NCBI GenBank assembly: GCA_025642065.1
Contig: JAODUP010000132.1
Span: forward strand, 550,001 to 614,000
DNA length: 64,000 nucleotides
Reading direction: 5' to 3'
Origin: Paralvinella palmiformis
Taxonomy: Eukaryota; Annelida; Polychaeta; Terebellida; Alvinellidae
The position numbers were made by a program, and so were the translations under genes. This document shows, piece by piece, positions 23,101 to 35,708 of this stretch; positions within the stretch are counted from its first letter, which is position 1; each line of letters starts with the position of its first letter. The notes beneath the pieces were generated by a model. The model saw nothing but the letters and a program-made list of their open reading frames with translations. It was not told the origin of the DNA and did not search any database.

Positions 23101-24898
23101 ATGACAAACTAATTTTACACTATAGACATATAACATTGGTAGCTAAAAATAAATTTACTCATATAGTGGACAGTACTGAGGTAAATTAACTACATATTTC
23201 ATTAGGTGGCTTTTAAATAGCAATGACTAGTTTGGTTGTGAATGTGGAGACTGCTCATCAACTGGTTTACACCTTTCTGAACTGCTAACAGTACAGTACA
23301 GTATAACTATAAGGTAAAGGCTGTGGCACAAACTACACCAAATGATTTCTGGATCAAACCTTTTGAACAGTTACATGGACTTATTTCATAGACAATCCTC
23401 TACGGTGGTGTTACTGATCCAGACATCAAAGATGGTGTTTGATATCAGATAAACAGAACACACACACACACAGGTAAAATACAGAAGCAAAGAACATGTA
23501 GAGCGGCCCACATGACAAGGGCAAGAAAACAAGTCCATAATATTGATTCCGTCATGCAGCCATGACAACTAAGTATCAAAGAGGGATGCCAACCTATTGT
23601 CTGAACAGCAATCTCTCAGCCATAAAATGTAGTGATGGATGAAAAGTGGGACAATGTGTTCTGTGCCAGCATTATTGATGCCAGGAAGGCACACTAAAAA
23701 TGGATCAGCTTCACATTGTTTACACGAATATGATCAATAAAATGAAGGCCTCCATCTCTTCATATGGATATTGACCAAGTTCAGTGTTCTACAATGATGG
23801 CATGATTCCTGACGGAAAGGTGCCAGTATGCACGTATATGTTGGTGTGAGCATCCACTCAAAGCTAATGAACATAATCAATATTGCCTGAGAAACGCAGG
23901 TGATCATTGATCTGAGAGTTCCGCATGCATAAAGACACAGGTCTGAATATATACCACCTCCTGTGTTCAACCATATCACTTCTTCTACACTGTATTACAA
24001 ATTTGCATACAACTGTGAAGGATGTGGCAGCAGAATCATACATTTAGCATAAGGCTGATTCACATATTTTAAAAAGAAGGCTCTCGATCAAAATAATCAT
24101 GCTTCTATCACTCCATGAGTCCACCTAAACACTTGATGATGTTACAGAATTAATTTACTTATAGAGGCTGCCTCAATGAATGAGCGAGCTAGGAAACCAG
24201 ACTGCATGCTCATGATCACCATGCGCAGAATGTTAGGGTTTTATCCAACCTGTGGGGCACTACATATGTAGGGGAGTTTTCATCCAGCGAGGCAGAGGTT
24301 TTTCTCCCAAATAAGCCATCTTGTCCAGATTCTAAATTTATTTAAAATCAAACATTCTCCTCATTTGGGTAGGCAACAACATTAATACCGGTAATTATTA
24401 TTATCATTATAGTATTTTTGCATTTCAAATTTTCTCCACTAGTTGCCCTAACAAATCTCTATAGAACGTCCGCCTTACCAATACAAAGGATCACCAAGAA
24501 CACAATGTAGATGACCAGCTCTCGGAGTGTGGTTTTGATGTGTAACTCCCTGTTCTCCTTCGTCTCCTCTGTATGACGGGTAGCCCATAACGCTGAAAGA
24601 ATGCAACAAACATACAATCAGCCAGTCTGATATTTTTCAATGATACAGTAAGAAAATTTTAAATAAGTAGCATGCTGTCAAATATATCGCTGTCCACCAC
24701 TCTTGTAGCTAAGCCTATAATGAACGAGCCAAAAAGACCAGTAATTACTTTACTGAGCTTTCGTCAAGACTGAATCATGACTGGGTCATCTGTCTTTGTG
24801 ATGTCTCTACAGATATTTATCTATCACATAAGCTTGATAAAGTGATCGTAACATATCAGCAGAATTCAATTTTCACAAACGTAAGACGTTCTCCTCAT

Positions 24899-24957
<59 letters not shown>

Positions 24958-27900
24958 GGTATAAAGTGTTCACTGACTGCTAGTTGGAGGGAGACGCATC
25001 AATTAAAAAGCAACTGACGTCAGTGGCAGGACCTCAGCTTGTAATGATTATACAGATTCCAAGCCTGTGAAGCCAGCAAACAAAGCAGCCGACACCACAA
25101 TAATTAAATAAACATGGATATCTCAGTATTCCAATAATTGACACTGATATCGTGATAACCAGTCACCAGTTAGCTGACTGGCTAACTAAACGTGTTCAGG
25201 GATAGGATGTTCAGGGGTAGGGCAGAATTTTCAATATTTACAGCTGTTTAAATTTGACCTCAGTCAGCCAACGTGCCGAAAGAAAACTTCAATATGCAGA
25301 GAGGATGTAGTGAGTTTTAATAACCCAGTATAAGATGTGTATCATATTGTATGCTCATTTCAGCATTACTCAAGCATCACTCAGCTGAACCTGTATAGAT
25401 CAGAAACTATCTTACTGGTTACATCTGACTACATCTGTAGGCCTATGTCATTATCAGACCACTTATAAATAAAAAAAGCCATCTGACTTCCATTCAGATC
25501 GTGACAAAGATATTTGCTATTAATATCTACAACAAAGCTATCAGTATCATTGAGAATAATCGCGTAGTAAAAAAGAACAACACCAGCATCCAGCTTGAGA
25601 ATAATCTAACACAAATATTGTAATTGAATACAGGTGTTGGCGAGGAGCTGTCTACTGGAGCCTTTTTACTTAACATATACCTTGGCAGTGGCGTGTAAGT
25701 CATAATAGATAATACACATATTCTTCCATCAATCAAACACAATTCATGTTAAGTGTAATACCATCTCCACCTATCTAGGTGTTAACATCGCTGAGAGTGA
25801 CATTTTTACTGACAAGTTTTATTTTCAGCAACAGTTCTGAAACAACAACAACAACAACCCATTTGTATGCATAAATTAGCCTGTGTTTTGCCATGATCTA
25901 TTTCTAATGCCGTGCGAAAGGATTTGGAATCTCCCCCATCGCCATCCACGTAGAGTCAGTGCTAACCAAGGCCAAGCTGAGGTGATGATAAAACAAACAA
26001 TAGATGTCTTACTTCAGTAGATCAGATACACCTAGACATCTTTCAGTAACCAGACTTTGTACACAGTGACCTATGTCAGCTACATAAATGCTATACACAA
26101 CGAAGAGCTTTTTGAAGTATGTTATGTTACTACATAACTTGTCAACAAATCAACGCCAACCAGAGCAAAATAATTCTCAAGACTATTATATTTTACTTTT
26201 TAGTCACAAAATATTTGCTGTGTTACTGTCATGGCTGATAAACCAGGGTATGATATATAAGATTGTCTTACTTAATTTAATTATTGGTGGTTCTTTGTAA
26301 TAACTGCAGGTGTGTATTATGTGTGCATGCATGCCTCTGTGTGTGTGTGTGTCTGTGTGTGTGCGTATGTGTGAATAATAGAATCATAATGAATTAACTG
26401 ATTAACACCTGGTAAAAATATGACCCAATCCAACAAATATATGAAGAAATCTATATTCATAATAATCACTTGCATGACATATGGTTCAGGTGAGCTCAGG
26501 TAAACACATATTTTATTTAAATCCAATTCATCTAAGTACAGCTCTCTGTGCATTGATTAAACCGATTTCAGTGCAAGTCATGAAATTGGACATAAATTAT
26601 GCACAGTAAAGAAGAATTACTTGGCAGTATGTAGACAACAGTTCAAGATCATGGGCCCAACTATTGATCATCTGACGTAAAACTGTCATAAGTTACCATG
26701 GCTGCTTCAGGCTGATCAATATCACTGTACTGTACGTGTGCCATCCTAAAGACAGGTGTGTCAGCTGTGGCTCATCAATAATGCTGCAACACATTAAGCT
26801 TTCTTCTACCTGTAATTCTTGGCTTCAGATCATTCAACAAATCCATGAACCCTTCACAGACCATATAGAAAATCAACACCTAATTTCATATGACTTATGA
26901 GTAAGTGATTAAGTGCTTATGTTATTGAGTGAGTGTGTTAGTGAGTGAGTGAGAATGGTTTGTTTAGCCTCAGCGCTGGTCATACCTGGAATATATGGCT
27001 GACAGGTCACTTCATGGAAAAGAACCCACACCATTTTGAGTCGATTTGAACTCACTCCTGTAGGTTTGCAGAACAGTGCTCTACCTAATCTACACTATCA
27101 CAGCAGCCCCTAATTTCCTACCACCTTCTTTCTTAAACAGCTTTATCATATATAACACATAAATAGATTGATCCAGTCAGCTCATTATCAAAACACTGGT
27201 TGTAAAATCAACTAATTTTGGGCATGATCGAAGCTGGATCTCATTTAATGTGAACAGTTTAGTACCAAGAGATCTACAGACAGGATTATCTCTCTCTAGG
27301 AATATCTTCACTAAATAATAATAATTATAATAATTTCACAGATTTACAGGCAGTCTTAATAATTGGAAGTCCACATTTTACTTTGCTACCCCAAATACAC
27401 AAAAGGAATTCAACCACAATGGGGTCAGATCCTGAACCCAAGAAAGAGGTGAAGAAATTACCATATTTTCACAAACAATTTAAGCAAAGATTTCCTTCAG
27501 TAACCCATAAGAAAACATAAGAATGAAGATTGAGTAGCAATTGGCACAGATCAATAAAATGCTTAATTCAGATTAACTGCATTTATGTAACAGAGTGTAA
27601 TAACCCAAACCCTGATTTAACCATTTTACTCAATTGAGTAAATTTTATTAGTTGTTTCAGGTTAACTGAAACCATTTGTTTTATTTATTTCAACTATGTG
27701 CAGCATTTCTGTTCAAAAGAGCAACAACATCATATCATCAAGCATATTTCAGGCCACAATTTAAATCCCTGTTATTGACACAAAGACAAAGAAATACACA
27801 TATTTATGCATACTTTGATCTCAAATGTTGGCCAAATAGAAGAACAGCCTATCGTTAATGGGACATTTAATGTTTTATGGCCACTTTTGTGCACTAGGTA

Positions 27901-29179
27901 GGCAAAATAGGATGACCAACCTCCAAAGGTAATGAGATGAAGTGAAAGATGAAACAGCCTTCACACATGCCCATGCCAAGATTTGAACTCAGGTGCTTGA
28001 GATCTGTGACCAACTCATCACCAGTTAGACTAAGGAGGTTAATTAAAGAAGGGTATATTAAGGCTATTATTATTAGGCTTTGGGGGTATAGGAAAGTAAG
28101 ACAAACACAATGTATCAAACTAAGGTGTAGCAAACACTATATTAACCAGCAACAGGTTTGATTAGTATCTGAGTTTACACTACTAATCCCCATGTTATTT
28201 GATTATAAGAAGAAAAAAATTACCATCTGATTTTGCAACAAGAACTGGGTTTCTGCAAGTGTGTACACTGTTCTATCAAACCTTAATTGTTATTATCAAA
28301 ACATCAACCCTGTACACTATTACTACATAATGTGTGTGTGTGTGTGTTTGTGTGTGCACACGTGCACTCATGCACATATGTGTGTGTATTTATACACTTT
28401 ACATATGTATAATGATCAATATTAGTACCCTATATTACAATGGGTCATTTAACTTCCACTTTATTTCAGTCAGATTACAATATGATGTGATAATGTCAGC
28501 TTCCCAAGGATTTATATGCTAAGAAATGAATACTAGGTAACATTTCCCCAAAAAAATGGGGGGTTGAACTCTCAGTGCTCTCTCTCTCTCTTTCTCTCTC
28601 TCTCTGTGTGTGTGTAGAATGTTTTTGTTTTGCCATCATTTTTATAGTTATACATTCAAATGGATGCTGAATGGGCCAAATGACCCACAAAGAAAATGTA
28701 GTGTGGTGACAGTTGAAACACCCTTCAGGAAAAAGCCAAGTTAAGAATTGAAACAAAGTCCTAGAGGTTTGTGGCCAGCCACAATACTCATTAGCCCACT
28801 GGCAAAATTACTTCTCAGAATAATTACACGTATGCTCCTCATCAGTGAAGAACTGATATGCATATCATTTGAAACATTTGTTGATTTTTAACTGTAGGAA
28901 TAATTATGACAGATCTTATCTTATGACAGAACAGTTTATTCTAATATTAACTTAAATCTAACACTTACATCGAACACCACGCTTGAACTTATACCAGCAG
29001 CCATTGTTTGTTTCTTGGACTTGAACAACAGCCTGGGCTTGACTGCCATCATACATGTCATGTTCCATTGCAGCGACAACATCCTCATTATAGTCTGGCT
29101 CTGGACCCGCCGGGTTGTCGATGCCCCCATCCCAGGCATGATTACGGGATCCGGTCCGTGCGCTCTCCGGACGCATCAT
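17132..29179 (-). CDS. PKD2: Polycystin-2-like cation channel (PKD2/TRPP)
   Basis: A TRPP channel of cilia and ER membranes. Minus-strand coding exons: 29179-28969, 24592-24479, 22899-22766 or 22600-22470, 21268-21015, 20914-20690, 20349-20187, 19607-19371, 19155-18974, 18813-18594, 18455-18322, 18084-17967, 17802-17467, 17326-17132. All have GT-AG borders and compatible phases, giving about 840 residues (human about 968; the N-terminus is shorter here). Visible: S1 ([17 protein letters not shown]), the TOP domain, [20 protein letters not shown] before S2, S2-S6, filter LGD at residues 515-517, [15 protein letters not shown] in S6, an EF-hand loop [12 protein letters not shown] (641-652), an acidic linker, and a C-terminal coiled coil ([20 protein letters not shown] onward). 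The start ATG follows an in-frame TGA. Exon 3 is duplicated. The C-terminus may continue past 17150. Confidence 0.95.
22470..22600 (-). CDS. PKD2: Polycystin-2 alternative exon 3b
   Basis: 131 bases between acceptor TTTATTCCAG and donor GTAGGT. It encodes [18 protein letters not shown], then [17 protein letters not shown] and MTTMHDFWR. It is the second of two tandem versions of the exon spanning the extracellular end of S1 and the first part of the TOP domain. It is one codon shorter than 3a and, by eye, closer to vertebrate PKD2 at YYYTK/R-MS. It enters at phase 1 and leaves at phase 0, like 3a, so either can replace the other. Confidence 0.9.
22766..22899 (-). CDS. PKD2: Polycystin-2 alternative exon 3a
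   Basis: 134 bases between acceptor CTTCTCACCAG and donor GTAGGT. It encodes [18 protein letters not shown], then [18 protein letters not shown] and MTTMDDFWR. The ends of the exon are nearly identical to 3b and the middle (about residues 119-142) has diverged. Intron sequences on either side of 3a and 3b show little similarity, so the duplication is old and both coding copies have been kept. Confidence 0.9.
22975..23007 (+). repeat. (GT)n microsatellite in polycystin-2 intron 2
   Basis: GT repeat of about 30 bases just upstream (gene orientation) of exon 3a. Confidence 0.85.
24170..24410 (+). mobile_element. SINE family B, degenerate copy in intron 2
   Basis: Shares GTGGGGCACTACATATGTAG, GGGAGTTTTCATCCAGCGAG, CCAAATAAGCCATC and TTCTAAATTTATTTAAAAT with the family B copies at 1105 and 14483. 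It lies just downstream (plus orientation) of exon 3a/3b and before exon 2. Confidence 0.55.
24902..24955. repeat. (TA)n microsatellite in intron 1
   Basis: An uninterrupted TA run of about 54 bases. Confidence 0.95.
25000..26960. other. Polycystin-2 intron 1, body
   Basis: No exon, RNA gene or recognisable repeat apart from a GT-rich tract at 26337-26372. Confidence 0.4.
26968..27115 (-). mobile_element. Possible tRNA-derived SINE fragment, family D
   Basis: On the minus strand a B-box-like GGAGTGAGTTCAAATCGAC is preceded by a GTAGAGCACTG-type A-box region (reverse of CAGTGCTCTACC). The rest does not match families A-C. Confidence 0.4.
27869..28042 (-). mobile_element. SINE family A, near-complete copy in intron 1
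   Basis: Read on the minus strand it has AACCTCCTTAGTCTAACTGG (A-box side), TGAGTTCAAATC (B-box) and, at the 3' side, AGTGGCCATAAAACA, as in the copy at 631. Confidence 0.75.
28331..28395 (+). repeat. (GT)n-rich tract
   Basis: Interrupted GT repeat in intron 1. Confidence 0.8.
28560..28800 (-). mobile_element. (CT)n/(GT)n tract and degenerate SINE family A
   Basis: A CT then GT microsatellite at about 28576-28616 is followed by inverted SINE A remnants: GGGCCAAATGACCCACAAAG, TGAAACACCCTTCAGG, GAATTGAAACAAAG. Strongly decayed. Confidence 0.45.
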
Positions 29180-29480
29180 CCTGGATCTTCAGCGCGCACT
29201 GAAAGCGAGTTAAGCGTCGGGTGGTCACAGTCGGACACGATATAGAACTTGATAACGCAAAGGTATCGTCTGCTTCTGTCGGGTAAAGTGCCGCTTCACG
29301 CCTTATAAAGCCATTCGCGTGGAATCGATGGATTGACAGAGCCAACGCCACCCTTGGGTGGCTCCAACGTCACAGTTATGTCAGCGTTACAGGAAGAAGC
29401 AGGCCAATCGGGCCGCTCCCTTACCAGATAAATCGATCTATCCGCCTAGTCCCTCCCCCAAATATGGCTCCACTTAGTGG
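29180..29480 (-). promoter_or_regulatory. CpG-rich 5' end of the polycystin-2 gene
   Basis: The bases from about 29100 to 29460 have many more CG dinucleotides and a higher GC share than the surroundings. This stretch covers the first coding exon and the sequence just upstream, as expected for the 5' UTR and promoter of a broadly expressed gene. I see no TATA box and cannot place the start site. Confidence 0.5.
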
Positions 29481-29712
29481 AATCTTTCCATACGAATGAA
29501 CACATCGATTATTTACTACAGACAAAGTGCTCTCAACTTCGTCAACCATCGACAAAGTTTGCCGTAGGGAGCATTCATTTTCGCATATTCGAAATTCGAT
29601 CTAAAACAAATGAATCCTTCTCGGGCTCTCCGACGGATACATGTCACAGTCGTAGTTAAAGAGCACACTATCCCGAAGTTGGTGTTGATGTTTTACATCC
29701 ATTGTCGTACAC

Positions 29713-29805
29713 ACGGTAACCCAAGTGGCCGGAGCAACAAGATACCAAGACGAAGTGAAAGATGAAACATCCTTCAGATACCGGAGATGCTCATGGGTTC
29801 CTACC
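29713..29805 (-). mobile_element. SINE family A fragment
   Basis: Contains CCAAGTGGCCGGAG, AGTGAAAGATGAAACATCCTT and CAGATACCGGAGATGCTCATG, the inverted middle of family A. Both ends are missing. Confidence 0.5.
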
Positions 29806-30112
29806 CTGAGCCGAAATCAGTTAATTACATGCGGATAATTTAAAACACATGAGCGCAGTCATGGGTGCGAGGAGATCAAGACACGAACTGTTCAGGCAAT
29901 AATAGGCAACTTGAAAAAATAGCATGTATATAAACGCGTAAACAAAATATTAATTAAGAAACTTTCTCTGTGCTAATTTGGGTGACTAGATTTATACTGA
30001 AATAGTTTTAGTAGATTGTATCCGTTAATTGCATGGGTGTTATATATATTATCTAATCCAGAAGGAACTATATATGCGCGTTCTGAAATTACACCTGATT
30101 TTTGTTAATATA

Positions 30113-30115
<3 letters not shown>

Positions 30116-30191
<76 letters not shown>
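30116..30191 (+). repeat. (GT)n microsatellite, ~76 bases
   Basis: Uninterrupted GT run, the longest in the window. Confidence 0.95.
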
Positions 30192-30192
<1 letters not shown>

Positions 30193-30597
30193 AAAATAAT
30201 TTGCATAATATAACTAATATAGCTGAATAAAAAGACCTATCTAAGCATTTTCACGTGAATAACTTACGAATAACCCTAGCTGTTGTTTCTTTGTTTTGGG
30301 CGTTATATGGAGATGGTTGTTTTTAAAGTGCACAAAAATAACTAATTTCAAACTGGAAGTCCAAATGTATTGAAGGAATTATACACATAAAATCGTGTCT
30401 AATGTTTAAATTACTAATTTGCACATTACATATATTTGTAACTGTGTTTGCAAGCTATAGTATTGATTCTATTAGTACCTTTCGTGAATAATGAATTACA
30501 TAATAATTAAGGCTCAGAAGAATTATATTTTGCCCTACTGATGAATGGACCTAGTAAGTAAGTATATATATAATCAAGTGGAAATTCTTATTGTTTT

Positions 30598-30599
<2 letters not shown>

Positions 30600-30640
<41 letters not shown>

Positions 30641-30651
30641 CGTGTGTGTGC
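30600..30651 (+). repeat. (GT)n-(GC)n-(GT)n tract
   Basis: GT run interrupted by about ten alternating GC bases. Alternating purine-pyrimidine DNA of this kind can adopt Z-form in vitro. Confidence 0.9.
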
Positions 30652-31759
30652 ATGTATGCGCATGCGCGACCATTTTGTTTAACGCAAACAATTAGACTGG
30701 TGGAAGAGAAACAATTGTAATTCAATTAGACAGAACTTAATAATTAAGTAATATAGGATACGAGTAACTATTATTGGTATAATTGGTGCCAACCGCCTCC
30801 CCATGTCCAGCTAGAAATGTACAATAGCCGCCACACCCTCAGAGATGTAACATTCAACAGTTTTTGTGCTGGAACAGTTCGATCCTTAAGGCACCCATAT
30901 TTAATTGGCTGGAAAAATCAACTAATATGTTGCTGTGTTGTGTGATAGCCCGTGTACACAATTACTTGGTGACCCCCCCCCCAACAGCGACACAGCAAGT
31001 TCAATTAAAAAGTGCCAGAAATTATTTAGTGCGTAGATGGTCTATCTGTGGGGTGAAAAAAGCCTATCTCAGTGAAAGAAAAATCCTGTTGCTTCTCTGT
31101 GAATACTCTGGTGTACTGTTGTCAACGTGGGACAAGTCACCATTAAGGACTACCTTTTAATAATTTGGAATCGATGTTATGACTTTTTATTCGGCTCCCG
31201 AGTGGCTGTATAATGATAGCCTCGTACATCGAATAAGCCAGCTCTGTTTTCGTTCTCTTATTTATCTTGACGCGATGCAGAGAATCTTCGACGCCTTATT
31301 TATATTCCAATTCATAGTAACGTACGTTGTCATCCCTATGGTACATAAGGATGTAAAGGAAAGTTAGTTCCTGGCTTTGTTGTAAGTGATCCCGAAAACA
31401 GAGCTTGTAGTAATCTGATGAACCCTTCCATCGTCTGCTGACATTTGCTTTAGGTGGCGCCACTAATCAAGAAATTGTCCAAATACAAAGTGCATGATAT
31501 TTGTTGGTATTAATGTCATCGTTGCCTTAACTACTTGGGTAAGTGTGCTAAATATATTTCGGCTGAGAGAACGGAATCAGGAGGAAGACATCAAATAGAT
31601 GGAGAGGCGATCGAGGAGTCTGATATTCAACGTACCTGTAGGTGGTGTTATTCGAGATAATTACCTCTCTTCTTGCCTGATATTCTTGGAATTGTTTCCT
31701 GGCAGCGTGCATGCCTTTAGGTTGTGTATAAGCCCTGGTCTCATGTGTATTATGTCTGC

Positions 31760-32062
31760 CTGAATTTATATGAGCCACGATTGCGCAGTTAGTTAGAGCG
31801 TAGGACTCGTAGCCGAATGGTCGCGGGTTCGAGGCTCCATGAGCTGCAATATTGTCATGTGGCGACTGGTTCACTCATCCATAAAAATTAGTACCTGACA
31901 GGACGAGGTGGCTATGTGTTTGATTCACGATTTACGCCTATAACGGCAGCATGTGTTGTATACTCCTTTGGGAGTTGAGATATATGCTGGGTGAAAGCAA
32001 GTCCGAGTCTGGGATAATAATATTGTAAAGCGCCTTAACGCAGCTTCTAGCTGAATAGGGCG
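31760..32062 (+). mobile_element. tRNA-derived SINE, family C
   Basis: The head has TGCGCAGTTAGTTAGAGCGT (A-box region) and CGCGGGTTCGAGGCTCC (B-box). The body ends TAAAGCGCCTTAACGC...TAGGGCGCTATATATA, running into a (TA)n tract at 32060-32095. The GCGCC/GGCGCTATATA tail resembles the 3' ends of L2/CR1-type LINEs that mobilise such SINEs. Confidence 0.7.
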
Positions 32063-32095
<33 letters not shown>

Positions 32096-32097
<2 letters not shown>

Positions 32098-32888
32098 ACA
32101 TATTATTATTATTATATACGTGACAGATCGTCTTCCCATACTTCAAAGAAGGTTCCCGACATTGTAACCTTCAAAATCTAGGTATGAGAAAACTGCTCAT
32201 AAAACAGTCGGGAAATAGTATTTCTTTCTTTCTTTAAGCGTACACAATGCCAGTTATATTTTACAAACATAGTATCCACATACACAATCCACAATAACCA
32301 TATAATATTGTTCACAATTAGAGAGAGAATGTCTCACCGATAAGTTACACAAACGTCAAAAAAAGGATTAGCATCTTTTAATAAGAAACGCTTACAAATA
32401 ATGACTTGCTCCAGGCACACACAAACTACGAAATTGTTGCTATGTGCACTTGTACGCACACGGTAGCTAATAGGGTCATTTTAGGAATGCCCATGCCTTT
32501 GTTTGAACCCAGATATAACCCAGATATATGCCCGACTTCATTAACTATTAGGTCAGGAGATGCCCCAAGTTTCGAGCATAAAACATCCGAATTTATTAGT
32601 CGTGTTTTGATGTTTCGAGTATAACTTTACAATAGTTATCAATCATACAAATGGGGTGATGAAATTGGTATATTTGAATTCATTTCAATACCTTAACGCA
32701 TGCATGGCATAGTTTAATTAAGAACTGACAGAAAACTTACCTTTACTTGTTATGCTGAAGGTGGTATGGTATGGTGAGCATTCGGTATTACGACCTATAA
32801 TTCACATTTTACACACACGGTACGCACGCACGCACATTTTTCAAGATGGAAAGGAAGATGACTTAATTGAGTCACCCAGATATATTAT

Positions 32889-32890
<2 letters not shown>
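32096..32890. other. Intergenic, possible decayed SINE
   Basis: Around 32485-32570 the sequence GCCCATGCCTTTGTTTGAAC resembles an inverted family A B-box region, but it is too diverged to delimit. Nothing else recognised. Confidence 0.35.

Positions 32891-32938
<48 letters not shown>
32891..32938. repeat. (TA)n microsatellite
   Basis: About 46 bases of TA followed by (CAAT)n, next to the 3' end of the LINE fossil at 33060. Confidence 0.95.
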
Positions 32939-32939
<1 letters not shown>

Positions 32940-33059
32940 ATCAATCAATTTATTTCAGAATATAAAATTATATATACAGATTAATTATGATACAGTGAAG
33001 TATATAATACACATAACAAATTATAAATTAAGTATTTTCGTCCATCTAGCACAATAGCC

Positions 33060-34090
33060 AGAATGATAATAAAACAAACTAGAAACAATACACTGTACTA
33101 GCAAATTGCTAGTAGCACCTATACATGTTTTAAAACTATAAACGTTTTTGCGAACCAGTACCCTAAATGAATCAGTATTATTATTGACATAAATTGCAGA
33201 CATACTCTCCCCCCTTAAAATACCAAAAAAAATCTGTATATATCATTAAAGCCCACTACAACACGCTTATGTGTATACTGTTTATACGTTGACCACAAAT
33301 GACAGCCATAGGCATTGCAAAGGAATGATCTAAATAATTTTACTTTAATACTGGAGGAACATGTTTTGAAGCGACTGATAAGCATATTCCTTGTTGAATA
33401 AAGTGATTTAACATATCTCATGATGTCATCATCATCCTAATGTTTGTCATGTATAATTATACCTAAATATTTGTTTCTTGCCACGAAAGGCAGAGAGTAT
33501 AGGTACAAATAAACCATTCAGTAAATTTGGTTTGAAACACATATACACTCTGTCTTTTTCTTATTAAAAATAATAAAATTTGAAACAGCAAAGTCAGCAC
33601 ATATATCAAGCAGTTCATGGATAGCTGTAGGCGAGGGAGTTATGATACAGGTATCATCCGCGTACATTAAATGATTTATGATCATGTCATTCATACTACA
33701 ACCAATATAACTATGATTCAAGTTGCAACACAGGTGACATAATTCCACCCTGTCTTACACCATTAGACATAGTAAAGAATTGGAAGAATTGGTTACTCCA
33801 ACGTACACAAAATGTTTGTTGGCAATACCAGAATATGAGAAGACGGATCAAAGTAACATCAATATTACGTTTAATAAGTTTCTTAAAGAGACACCAATGA
33901 TTAATACGATCAAATGTTTTTGAAGCATCAAGATAACAACCTTCTCGACTAGAGCGTTGATTTTAATATTTTGTTATCTGCTTGAGAGTGTACACACACA
34001 TGTCTGTACCTTGTTTACTTTTTAATTCAAACTGATTACTAGAAGTTTCCAACTAAAACTGTAGTCTATCCAACAATAAGAGTTCCAAGA
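33060..34090 (-). pseudogene. Non-LTR retrotransposon reverse transcriptase fossil
   Basis: On the minus strand, frames in order contain LDASKTFDRINHWCLFKKL (near 33930), SNGVRQGGIMSP (near 33755), INHLMYADDTCII with the catalytic YADD (near 33675) and NFIIFNKKKTECICV (near 33560). Shifts and stops occur between blocks. This is the order of the fingers and palm of a non-LTR reverse transcriptase, similar to jockey/CR1-type elements. Endonuclease and the 5' half are absent. A (GT)n tract at 34111-34162 borders it. Confidence 0.8.
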
Positions 34091-34105
34091 TCTTGGAAAC
34101 AACAT

Positions 34106-34110
<5 letters not shown>

Positions 34111-34162
<52 letters not shown>
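34111..34162 (+). repeat. (GT)n microsatellite
   Basis: Uninterrupted GT run of about 52 bases. Confidence 0.95.
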
Positions 34163-34164
<2 letters not shown>

Positions 34165-35705
34165 AGGCAACTTTAGGTTATTAAAAATGTGTGGGTTTTT
34201 TGTTGCCTACATGACTTAATTATAGTGAAAATTATGAAAAGAAACAAGGACATTAATTAGAATCTAACACGATGGATGGTGTTTGATTATTCGCTTTAAC
34301 CATCAATTAAGTTAATTGATGTGCCACATAATATAAGCTAGTATAGTTAGGCCAATCATCATGATTGGGTCAATGGTGCGTGAAAAGCATTTTTTTAAAT
34401 TCTTGTTGAATTAATACATAAATTAACTTTAAGTGTGCAAGTTAAGGTATTTTGATCTAACTCAGTAACATGAGCATGAAGGTATCTTTAATATAAGAAA
34501 ACGGTGATATATGTGAGGTTTTTAAATTGATTTTTATAAGTAACACCACAATGTCACAATGAGTAGATCTAAAAAAAATGTATCCCAAAATTAAGACTGA
34601 AGAATGTAAGTCAATAGATAATATCTATAAAGTCTTTTAAATATGTAATAAAATATTAGTAAACGAAATTATCGTGGTTCTATACGTCACTGCAAGGACA
34701 TTAACCCCCAAACTGGAAGGTATGGTTGCAGTGTAATTAATATATTTATAACTAGATATACGCTACATCTCATCTGGTTAAAAATAAAATGAAAAAGAGC
34801 TAAAATTATCGCTCCCTTCGATGCGTTCGTCAGGTGTCGCCATATTACCAGCTTATGTCTGGAGAGAAGTCTAACAAATTTGTAAAGCTAGCTTGTCTGT
34901 TTCAACAGTAATGTCATATATTTAATTCGGTGTCTTAATCAATTATTGGAAAACAATATTTTCTATAATATATATTATTCCCATAAATAATTAAAATAAG
35001 TCATAGTTTTGCTATGTTATTCAAATTTTAAAATGTGAAAATAAACAACAAGTGATGTCATAAGCAAAGGAGTTATCGACAAGCACTGGTTGCACGCTAT
35101 CGCAGTATCGGGGTTTCGGATGAAGTGAAGTCATATGTGAAGGAATTAGTGCCGTTTCTGTTATAACCTTCTGTTATCTAGTAAGTAGATTATAATATTA
35201 ATGTAAATAAAACTGGTGAACGGTATAACTATAATAGTCTTACCTTTTAAACAAATATAATCTAAATAGACTAATAGATATATAATAAATAAGTATAACT
35301 TCCGTTAAACGTTTTTTCATGATCATTTCATGCTGACGATGATCATGAAGACGATGTTTGATGATCATGAATGACATGATGAAACTCGATTTTGCAGTTG
35401 GACATTATTATAATTATGACTAAACATATGTATCATATTAAGCTTCTCAAATTATAACTTTACTGTTTATAACAGTTTTTAAAAACAACTTTGATTAAAA
35501 TTAAATATTCAATTATATTGTCTTGATTTTGACTTAATAATATATGAATCTAGATCTAATACTAGATAGTAATACCTAGGTTGGTAGATCTAGTAGTAAT
35601 AGTCATCAGGTCAGTTCTGATACCAAACATTACATGCATATCATTATCATAGCAATACACCCCTCATATATAGTTTGTCATAGTTTTTCAGTAGAGTAGA
35701 TCTAT
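34165..35705. other. Intergenic, nothing coding
   Basis: AT-rich. A cluster of ATGATCATGA-like motifs lies at 35318-35385. No gene or element boundary was recognised. Confidence 0.4.
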
Positions 35706-35708
35706 AGA

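Larger units (their letters stand above)
29810..31755. other. Intergenic between polycystin-2 and upstream repeats
   Basis: Includes a long (GT)n at 30116-30191 and a (GT)n/(GC)n tract at 30600-30651. Open frames at 30864-31160 and 31179-31367 have no family resemblance and no splice support, so I do not call genes. Confidence 0.4.

Noticed and set aside
31765..31845. tRNA gene
   Set aside because: Same reason: a SINE head joined to a LINE-like tail.
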